A DNA stretch of 64,000 nucleotides from Hymenobacter siberiensis (lineage in GTDB: Bacteria; Bacteroidota; Bacteroidia; Cytophagales; Hymenobacteraceae): NCBI RefSeq assembly GCF_018967845.1, contig NZ_JAHLZZ010000001.1, positions 620,001 through 684,000 on the forward strand. Reading direction: 5' to 3'. Shown here one piece after another: positions 57,817 to 64,000 of this stretch (the stretch's first letter is position 1; each line of letters begins with the position of its first letter). The notes beneath the pieces are model-generated. The model searched no databases. It was not told where the DNA came from and worked only from the letters and a program-made list of their open reading frames with translations. The translations under genes were made by a program, and so were the position numbers.

Positions 57817-60300
57817 CTACCGGCGCTTCCCCTTGAACCCGCCCTTGCTCCCGCCCTTGCCGCCGCTGTGCTCGCGGTAGCCACGAGGCTCACTGCTGCG
57901 CTGCTTGCGCTCGTCGGCTTCGCGCTTTTTTACGTGGTCGGGGCGGTCGTCCACCAGCTCGAAGTCGATGGTGCGGTCGAGCAGGTTGGCGGATTTTACG
58001 ATGACCATCATCTCGTCGCCGAATTGAATGATGCGCTTGTTATTCTTGCCCACGATGCGGTAGTTGTCCTTATCCAACTCGAAGAAGTCGCCGGGGATGT
58101 CGCTGATGCGGACCATGCCCTCGCACTTGTTCTCCTCGATTTCGATGTACATGCCGCGCTCGGTGAGGCCCGATACCACGCCCTTGAACTCGTTACCGAT
58201 TTCATTAGCCATGAACTCGACCTGCTTGAATTTGATGCTGGCGCGCTCGGCGTTGGCCGCAAGTTTCTCGCGGGCCGAGGAGTGCTTGCACTCTTCTTCC
58301 ACGGGGTCGACGGGCACGTTCTTGCCGCCGAGCAGGTAGTGCTCCAGCAAGCGGTGGGCCATCATATCCGGGTAGCGGCGGATGGGCGAGGTGAAGTGCG
58401 AGTAGTGGTCGAAGGCCAGGCCGAAGTGACCGAGCGGCTCGGTGGTATAAATGGCCTTGCTCATGGTGCGAATGGCCAGGCCCTGGAGCACGTTTTGCTC
58501 GGGCTTGCCCATCACCTCGGAGCTAAGGTTGTTGAGCTCGGTGCTGATTTTCTTCGGGTTTTCGAGCTTCAGCTTATAGCCGAATTTCTGGGCGAATAGG
58601 GCGAAAGTCTGGAGGCGTTCGGGCTCGGGCGCGTCGTGGGTGCGGTACACCATGGTAAAGCGCGGCTTAGTCTTTTTGAGGTTAAACACGAACTCGGCCA
58701 CCTTGCGGTTGGCTAGCAGCATGAACTCCTCAATCATCTTGTGGGCGTCCTTGCGCTCCTTCACATACACGCCGAGGGGCTTGCCATTCTCGTCCAGGCG
58801 GAACTTCACTTCCTGGGTTTCGAAGGTGATGGCGCCCTGCTTGAAGCGCAGCGCACACAGCTTGTGCGCCATGTCGTTCATGATATTTATCTCCTCGGCG
58901 TACTCGCCCTCCTTGCTTTCGATGCGCTCCTGGGCGTCCTCGTAGCTGAAGCGGCGGTCGGAGTGAATGATGGTTTTGCCAAACCACGACTCGTAGAGCT
59001 TGCCAGCTTCATCGAGTTCGAACACGGCCGAGAAGGTCAGCTTGTCCTCGTTGGGGCGCAGCGAGCAGAGGCCGTTGGAGAGGCGCTCGGGCAGCATCGG
59101 AATCACGCGGTCGACGAGGTAAACGGAGGTGGCGCGGTGCTTGCCCTCGCGCTCCAGCTCGGTGCCGGGGCGCACGTAGTGGGTAACATCGGCGATGTGC
59201 ACGCCGATTTCCCAATGCCCGTTTTCCAGCTTCTGAATGCTCAGAGCGTCGTCGAAATCCTTGGCATCGGCGGGGTCGATGGTGAAGGTGGTGATGGCGC
59301 GGAAGTCGCGGCGGCGGGCAATCTCATCGGGCTGAATCACCTCGCTGATGCCTTCGGACTCGGTCTGCACTTCATCCGGGAATTCGAAGGGCAAGCCGAA
59401 CTCAGCCATGATGGCGTTTATCTCGGCCTCGTTGCCGCCGGCCTGGCCGAAGTTGCGGATGACCTCCCCTACCGGCTGGCGGTTGGGGTCGGTCGGGAAT
59501 TCGGTGATACGGACCAGCACCTTGTCGCCGTTGCGCGACTCGTGCAGCAGATGCGGCGGCACGAACACGTCGAAATACACCTTGCGGTTGTCGGCCTTCA
59601 CAAAGCCGAGCGTGCCCTGAATCTGAATGCGGCCCACCACTTCAGGGCGCACGCGCTTGAGCACTTCCACCACATCGCCCATGGGCCGGCCGTCGCGCGA
59701 GCCACTACGCACCTTCACCCGCACCACGTCGCCCTGCAGGGCAAACTTGAGCTGGTCGGTGAACACGCGGATGTCATCGCCGCCATCAACGCCCTCGGGC
59801 ACCACGAAGGCAAAGTTGGGCGTGGCCAAATCGACGGTGCCGATAATGGTGTTAGACGGGGCGCGCTCGGGGCGGTCGTCGCCGTCGACGTAGTCGAAAC
59901 CGGCCTCGCGGCGGCGGTGCACAATGGGGTCGCGGCCGAACTGGTCCTGCACCGAGATGTTACGCGGGGGCTTCACTGCCGAGTCACTCTTTTTAGTCGA
60001 TTTTTTGGCACTGGACGGCATCAGGGCCGCCGCAACAGCGTCGGCATCAGCAAGGCGGTACTCGTCGTTTTGGAGCAGCGTAATCAGACCATTTTTGCGC
60101 AGCACCTTGATGTGGGCAAAAATCTCCTCGCGCTGGCCCTTGGTGGTCACGCCGAGGCGGCGCGAGAGTTGACGGTAGGCGATGACTTTGGTGGGGTTGT
60201 CGGCGAAGACGTGCAGGACCTGGTCCTGGGTGATGGCCGTGGGGTCGGGCTTTTCGCGCTTGGCGCGGGGAGCCTTCGGGTTTTCTTCGGGGGTATTCAT
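57817..60300 (-). CDS. rnr: ribonuclease R
   Basis: The 827-residue protein has an N-terminal HTH-like domain (QVLHVFADNPTKVIAYRQLSRRLGVTTKGQREEIFAHIKVLRKNGLI), two cold-shock domains, the RNB catalytic core with TIDPADAKDFDDALSIQ (metal-binding Asp cluster), DRVIPMLPERLSNGLCSLRPNEDKL and TSPIRRYPDMMAHRLL, and an S1 domain. The end is a basic Gly/Lys tail (SGGKGGSKGGFKGKRR). It degrades structured RNA 3'-5'. A TACTTTTT box stands three bases before the ATG, so it may be leaderless. Full length for the family. Confidence 0.97.
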   Translation of the reverse strand: MNTPEENPKAPRAKREKPDPTAITQDQVLHVFADNPTKVIAYRQLSRRLGVTTKGQREEIFAHIKVLRKNGLITLLQNDEYRLADADAVAAALMPSSAKKSTKKSDSAVKPPRNISVQDQFGRDPIVHRRREAGFDYVDGDDRPERAPSNTIIGTVDLATPNFAFVVPEGVDGGDDIRVFTDQLKFALQGDVVRVKVRSGSRDGRPMGDVVEVLKRVRPEVVGRIQIQGTLGFVKADNRKVYFDVFVPPHLLHESRNGDKVLVRITEFPTDPNRQPVGEVIRNFGQAGGNEAEINAIMAEFGLPFEFPDEVQTESEGISEVIQPDEIARRRDFRAITTFTIDPADAKDFDDALSIQKLENGHWEIGVHIADVTHYVRPGTELEREGKHRATSVYLVDRVIPMLPERLSNGLCSLRPNEDKLTFSAVFELDEAGKLYESWFGKTIIHSDRRFSYEDAQERIESKEGEYAEEINIMNDMAHKLCALRFKQGAITFETQEVKFRLDENGKPLGVYVKERKDAHKMIEEFMLLANRKVAEFVFNLKKTKPRFTMVYRTHDAPEPERLQTFALFAQKFGYKLKLENPKKISTELNNLSSEVMGKPEQNVLQGLAIRTMSKAIYTTEPLGHFGLAFDHYSHFTSPIRRYPDMMAHRLLEHYLLGGKNVPVDPVEEECKHSSAREKLAANAERASIKFKQVEFMANEIGNEFKGVVSGLTERGMYIEIEENKCEGMVRISDIPGDFFELDKDNYRIVGKNNKRIIQFGDEMMVIVKSANLLDRTIDFELVDDRPDHVKKREADERKQRSSEPRGYREHSGGKGGSKGGFKGKRR

Positions 60301-60410
60301 GTAAAAAAGTAGCCGCCGAAAAGTTGATTGGTCGCAGGCGGCGAGAGCGGAAAATGAATGGGCCGGCAGAGCCGTGCCACTTAGTGAAACGCGGGACGGG
60401 CCGAGAGGTT

Positions 60411-60555
60411 GTAGCGCGGACTTTTAGTCCGCGCGTGGCAAGACAATGGTTAAATCAGAAACGAGCAACTGAAGCTGCATCTGCTGATGCAAGGTATCAG
60501 TTGGCCGCGAGTTCAGGGCGGGAGGTTGAACTCGCGGACTAAAAGTCCGCGCTAC
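60411..60555. repeat. second inverted pair of GCGGACTTTTAGTCCGC repeats
   Basis: Left arm 60411-60433 and right arm 60533-60555, the latter ending two bases before the ABC gene stop. Same family as 12654-12728. Confidence 0.85.
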
Positions 60556-60556
60556 G

Positions 60557-62560
60557 TTACGCCCGGCTGGCTACGGCCGCTTCGATGTCGGCCAGGCTGT
60601 CTTTGGGAATAGCGGCCAGCAGGCCCTTCGTGTATTCGTGCTGCGGGGCGGCGTAGATGGCGGCCGCCGGACCGCTCTCCACAATGCGGCCTTGGTGCAT
60701 GACCAGCAGCCGGTCGCTCATAAACCGGGCCACGGACAGGTCGTGCGTGATGAACAGATAGGTGATGCCGAACTCGCGCTTGAGGTCGTTGAGCAGGTTC
60801 AGCACCTGCGCCTGCACCGAAACATCGAGGGCCGAAACCGACTCGTCGCAGACAATCAATTTGGGCTGCAAAGCCAGCGCCCGGGCAATGCAGATGCGCT
60901 GCCGCTGCCCGCCGCTGAACTCGTGCGGGTAGCGCTGGAAATGCTCGTCGCGCAGCCCTACGGTGCGTAGCAGCTCCAACACCTTCGCCTTTTGCTGCTG
61001 GCGCGTGCCGCCCACGTTGTGAACCCGCATGGGCTCCCAGATAGCCTCGCCCACGGTCAGCATCGGATTCAGCGCGGCGTAGGGGTCCTGAAACACCAGC
61101 TGCAAATCGCGCCGACGGCGGCGCAGGTCCCCGCTCGACAGCTTCGCCAAATCAGTCCCTTCAAACAGGATGCTGCCCGCCGTTGGTTCCGTGAGGCGGA
61201 GCAGCGCCCGGCCGAGCGTGGTTTTGCCGCAGCCAGATTCACCCACGAGGCCGATGGTTTCGCCGGGGTAGAGCGTAAAGCTGACGTTGTCGACGGCCCG
61301 CACGTAATCGGTGGCGCGGCGGAAGAAGCCCTTGCGGAGGGGGAAGTAGACCTGGAGGTTCTGGACTTCGAGGAGGGGCGCGGACGAAACCTCACCCCCT
61401 GACTCCCTGTCCAAAAAAGAGGGGGCACCGGAAATGCTCTTGGTGAGTTCAGTTGAAGAATCGTCCTCACGAACCGGTGCCCCCTCTTTTTTGGAGAGGG
61501 GGTCAGGGGGTGAGGTGAACGCCTGCGCAGTACCAAGCTCCACCCGTGGAACACCCCCCAAAACGCCATGTTCCACGGGGAACATTTTGGCGGTATCAGT
61601 TTTATCGTGTAGCTGCTGAGCCTCGATTTCGGGCGACGAATCCGTAAGCGCCTCATCTTCCAGCGCAACCACGGGAGCGGGCTGGGCGAAAAGCTGCCCG
61701 TTGGCGTCTTCCCCCATGAAATCGGCCACCACGGGGAGGCGTTTTTTGCCTACCGAGAGGCGCGGACGGCACGCCAAAAGGCCTTTTGTGTACGGATGTT
61801 GCGGATTTGAAAAAATATCCAGCACCCTCCCCTGCTCCACGACCTTGCCCCGATACATTACCAGAATGCGGTCGGCGATTTCGGCCACCACGCCCAAGTC
61901 GTGGGTGATGAAGAGGACGGCCGTGTTGCGCTGGCGGCGCAGGTCGTCGATGAGGCGCAGCATCTGGGCCTGCACCGTCACGTCGAGGGCGGTGGTGGGC
62001 TCGTCGGCGATGAGCAGGGCTGGGCGGCAGGCCATGGCCATGGCAATCATCACGCGCTGTTTCTGGCCGCCCGAGATTTCGTGCGGGTAGCTGCCGAAAA
62101 TGGCTTCGGGGCGCGGCAGCTGCGCCTCGGTGAACAGCTCGATGGTACGCTGCTTGGCGGCGGGCCCGGTGAGGTCGGTGTGCAGGCGCAGGGCTTCCAC
62201 CACCTGGCTGCCGCAGGTGTACACGGGGTTCAGCGAGGTCATCGGCTCCTGGAAAATCATGCCGATGTCGTTGCCGCGCACCTGGCGCAGGTCGGTTTCG
62301 GAGAGTTTCAGCAGGTCGGTCTGGCCCAGTTTTTCGGACTGGAAGATGGCCTGGCCGCTGGCAATGCGGCCGGGCGGCATCGGAATCAGCCCCAGCAGCG
62401 CCAGCGACGTCACGGATTTGCCCGAGCCGGATTCGCCCACAATGGCCAGCGTTTCGCCCCGGTGCAGCTCAAACGACACGTTGTCGACGGCCCGCACGTC
62501 GCCGCGGTGGCTGGAGAAGTCGATGGTGAGGTTGGAAACGGTGAGCAGCGGGTTGGGCAC
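60557..62560 (-). CDS. fused dipeptide/oligopeptide ABC transporter ATPase (two nucleotide-binding domains)
   Basis: The 667-residue protein from GTG 62560 joins a DppD-like and a DppF-like ATPase. First domain: [50 protein letters not shown] and the family tail [15 protein letters not shown]. Second: [49 protein letters not shown] and [15 protein letters not shown]. They power uptake of peptides or nickel-like ligands with permeases not in this window. The linker (residues ~290-400) is longer than usual and contains, at ~348-391, translated sequence of a dispersed repeat (bases 61387-61517). Confidence 0.93.
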   Translation of the reverse strand: MPNPLLTVSNLTIDFSSHRGDVRAVDNVSFELHRGETLAIVGESGSGKSVTSLALLGLIPMPPGRIASGQAIFQSEKLGQTDLLKLSETDLRQVRGNDIGMIFQEPMTSLNPVYTCGSQVVEALRLHTDLTGPAAKQRTIELFTEAQLPRPEAIFGSYPHEISGGQKQRVMIAMAMACRPALLIADEPTTALDVTVQAQMLRLIDDLRRQRNTAVLFITHDLGVVAEIADRILVMYRGKVVEQGRVLDIFSNPQHPYTKGLLACRPRLSVGKKRLPVVADFMGEDANGQLFAQPAPVVALEDEALTDSSPEIEAQQLHDKTDTAKMFPVEHGVLGGVPRVELGTAQAFTSPPDPLSKKEGAPVREDDSSTELTKSISGAPSFLDRESGGEVSSAPLLEVQNLQVYFPLRKGFFRRATDYVRAVDNVSFTLYPGETIGLVGESGCGKTTLGRALLRLTEPTAGSILFEGTDLAKLSSGDLRRRRRDLQLVFQDPYAALNPMLTVGEAIWEPMRVHNVGGTRQQQKAKVLELLRTVGLRDEHFQRYPHEFSGGQRQRICIARALALQPKLIVCDESVSALDVSVQAQVLNLLNDLKREFGITYLFITHDLSVARFMSDRLLVMHQGRIVESGPAAAIYAAPQHEYTKGLLAAIPKDSLADIEAAVASRA
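61387..61517. repeat. dispersed repeat inside the ABC transporter gene
   Basis: Left arm 61387-61430 and right arm 61475-61517, in inverse orientation; an element of the same kind starts at 63853. It is read through without a stop as [14 protein letters not shown]...[15 protein letters not shown]. Confidence 0.85.
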
Positions 62561-62602
62561 GGAGGGAATTAAAGGAGATTCAGAAATATTCGAAAGGCGT
62601 AT

Positions 62603-62941
62603 TTATCGTTGCAAAGAATCAACAATTACGCTTCCAACTACGCCTACTGCCAAAGCTGAAAATATGTAAATCATTATGTCTTTTGACCTCTTGGCAAAAG
62701 CTGCAAACTTTTGATTTGTATAGAGGCGTGGATAATATTTCTTGCTTGGAGAGAATGATGAATAGCCCAGAAAAGAAGTGTAGTTATCCAGTAATTCTAG
62801 AAACTCACGTTCTGTTAGTTCTCTACCCCTGCTTAAGCTTATGTATTTGATGAGTTGCTTAACCCGGTACTTGTTAAAAACGACTAAGGCGAAGATGTGA
62901 GTGAACATCACGCCAAAAAGTAAGAGGCCAAGCGTCTGCAT
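62603..62941 (-). CDS. hypothetical AT-rich membrane protein
   Basis: The 112-residue product has an N-terminal membrane segment ([19 protein letters not shown]) and a C-terminal one ([19 protein letters not shown]) around a charged, soluble middle ([51 protein letters not shown]). The gene is far more AT-rich than its neighbours, which suggests recent acquisition. I do not recognise it. It lies 42 bases upstream of the ABC gene on the same strand. Confidence 0.65.
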   Translation of the reverse strand: MQTLGLLLFGVMFTHIFALVVFNKYRVKQLIKYISLSRGRELTEREFLELLDNYTSFLGYSSFSPSKKYYPRLYTNQKFAAFAKRSKDIMIYIFSALAVGVVGSVIVDSLQR

Positions 62942-62970
62942 ATGTGTAAAACACGTTTTTTCTTAAGCAA

Positions 62971-63091
62971 GAACGTCATACTAAGCTTGCCGAAGCTACA
63001 TCACATACTGAATCTATTGAATGGGATTAGTCACGCGGTAAAGATGATTCGACTGCGCTCAGCATGACCCTTCTGGAGCGTGACGTTCTAC
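62971..63091. repeat. AACGTCATGCTGAGC-family element, degenerate copy
   Basis: GAACGTCATACTAAGCTTG at the left and GACTGCGCTCAGCATGACCC...GTGACGTTC at the right; related to 38079-38177 but imperfect. Confidence 0.65.
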
Positions 63092-63123
63092 GATTACCGT
63101 TCAACGGCCGGGCCTCTCCCCTG

Positions 63124-63792
63124 CTACGCCAGCTTCTCAGCATCGGCGGCGACTAGAGGCTGGGGCTCGTTGGGAGCGGCGGCGGGCTGCGATTCGTTGA
63201 AAAAGCGGCTCTGGTTGAGCAGAATCAGGGCGACGCCGATGAAGATGGACGAATCAGCGATGTTGAAGATAGGGAAGCCGTTGCTGTACGAGCCGCCGAT
63301 GAGGGGCCAGGATTTGGGGAAATAACCCACGTACAGCGGCACGAAAATCATGTCGATGACTTGGCCGTAGAACCAGCGCGTGGGCGAACCTACCGGGGAG
63401 TTATTGTAGATAATTCCGTAGAAAATCGAGTCAATCAGGTTGCCTACCGCGCCGCCGAGGATGAGGGCCATGCAGGCGATGTAGCCGGCGGCCACGCGCT
63501 GGCGGCAGAGGCGAATGATGTAGTAAATCAGCCCGCCCACGGCCAGCATGCGGAAGCCGGTGAGCACCAGCTTGCCGTAGGGCGCGGGCAGCTCGGCCCC
63601 GAAGGCCATGCCGGGGTTCAGCGTGTAGGTGAGCCTGGCCCACTGACCAAAAATCGGGATTTCGCCGGCCGAACCGAGCTGCATGTAGGTGTGCACGGCC
63701 CACTTCGAGGCCTGGTCGAGCACGATGATGAACAGGGCCAGCAGAAAGAATTTAGCCACGGAATGCTGGCGGATGGTGAGCGTTGGGAGCAT
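63124..63792 (-). CDS. lspA: lipoprotein signal peptidase (signal peptidase II)
   Basis: The 222-residue protein has four membrane segments. FIIVLDQASKWAV opens the family; the catalytic Asp pair is Asp121 in GGAVGNLIDS and Asp180 in FNIADSS. The gap of 59 residues between the Asps is larger than in E. coli, owing to an inserted YNNSPVGSPTRWFYGQVIDMIFVPLYVGYFPKSWPL segment, as in other Bacteroidota. It removes signal peptides from prolipoproteins. The C-terminal tail (ESQPAAAPNEPQPLVAADAEKLA) is low complexity. Confidence 0.95.
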   Translation of the reverse strand: MLPTLTIRQHSVAKFFLLALFIIVLDQASKWAVHTYMQLGSAGEIPIFGQWARLTYTLNPGMAFGAELPAPYGKLVLTGFRMLAVGGLIYYIIRLCRQRVAAGYIACMALILGGAVGNLIDSIFYGIIYNNSPVGSPTRWFYGQVIDMIFVPLYVGYFPKSWPLIGGSYSNGFPIFNIADSSIFIGVALILLNQSRFFNESQPAAAPNEPQPLVAADAEKLA

Positions 63793-63852
63793 TTCGGTGG
63801 GGGTTGGAACTGCAAAGAACGGTGCGTTTGCACGGAATCGCCCTCCGCGTCA

Positions 63853-64000
63853 ACCTCACCCCTGACCCCCTCTCCAAAAAAGAGGGGGCACCGGCCCGTG
63901 AGGACGAAACCACTGAAAGCAAAAAGAGCCCGCTGAATAGCGGGCTCTCTGCTTTGTACTGCCTCATTGAAGCATTTCCGGTGCCCCCTCTTTTTTGGAG
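63853..64000. repeat. CCTCACCCCTGACCCCCTCTCC element, continuing past the window end
   Basis: The left arm (63853-63893) is followed by a CGTGAGGACGA segment also found in the 61387 element, a terminator hairpin, and GCATTT-CCGGTGCCCCCTC, the start of the right arm. The rest lies outside the window. Confidence 0.75.
63920..63950. terminator. hairpin terminator within the repeat element
   Basis: AAAGAGCCCGCTGAATAGCGGGCTCTCTG: GAGCCCGCT pairs with AGCGGGCTC. A-rich on the left, so it would act mainly on the minus strand for a gene beyond the window edge. Confidence 0.65.

Noticed and set aside
58741..60312. 523-codon frame antisense to rnr
   Set aside because: Same cause; the minus strand encodes an intact RNase R.
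1..64000. tRNA and rRNA genes
   Set aside because: No cloverleaf with a GTTCRANNC T-loop and no rRNA-like segment was recognised on reading; a tRNAscan search would settle it.

Overview
The window is a GC-rich chromosomal segment from a Bacteroidota bacterium, most likely Hymenobacter or a close relative in the Cytophagales. This rests on type IX secretion (T9SS) C-terminal sorting domains, promoters of the Bacteroidota form TTTG / TAnnTTTG with little sign of Shine-Dalgarno sequences, and families largely confined to the phylum (DUF4286, DUF6526, DUF6252-like lipoprotein, DksA-like protein with a degenerate zinc finger, a coaX-porin-lptC-ppiD cluster). No tRNA, rRNA, CRISPR array, complete insertion sequence or prophage was recognised.

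Layout. 1-8.5 kb: a 5'-truncated methyltransferase, a T9SS-sorted alkaline phosphatase, a propeller protein without an output domain, a decayed two-gene ATPase/TOPRIM-like cassette (three lesions), htpG and an orphan. 8.6-14 kb: a probable metal locus (small Cys/His secreted protein, TonB-dependent receptor, CDF exporter) followed by an MFS permease. 14-23.3 kb: small conserved proteins, a GDSL esterase, a DUF72 protein, an RlpA-like protein, a penicillin-acylase-type hydrolase and two adjacent secreted proteins built from five TonB C-terminal repeats. 23.6-35.9 kb: the DUF1501/DUF1800 pair, an NlpC/P60 peptidase, a small HExxH protein, a MITE-like insertion that splits a terminator, a frameshifted lipoprotein, an AraC regulator, an acyl-CoA dehydrogenase and small secreted or membrane proteins. 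36-45.5 kb: recJ divergent from a 37-residue membrane peptide, then (minus strand) a TPR protein and the envelope-biogenesis cluster coaX, a porin-like protein, lptC, a small membrane protein and a PpiD-like isomerase. 45.5-52.5 kb: an rRNA pseudouridine synthase with a 435-residue low-complexity N-terminus, a DksA-like protein, ribH, a YfgM-like TPR protein, pdhA, and recF with a DUF721/DciA-like gene. 52.5-53.8 kb: an AT-rich island with a parS-type site directly after the stop codon of a small HTH gene, and seven copies of TGTAAC/GTTACA. 53.8-64 kb: a glycerophosphodiesterase, DUF2939 and PLDc_N proteins, rhomboid, polyprenyl synthase, rnr, a fused dipeptide-type ABC ATPase with a dispersed repeat read in frame in its linker, an AT-rich orphan and lspA.

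Two features run through the window. First, long dispersed inverted repeats of several sequence families fill intergenic spaces and very often begin or end within a few bases of a stop codon; one copy lies inside a coding sequence. Second, at several genes the -7 promoter box ends only 4-6 bases before the start codon, which predicts leaderless mRNAs. The most unusual locus is the parS/HTH/GTTACA island at 53.1-53.7 kb. All functional calls come from reading motifs and overall protein patterns; no database search was run.
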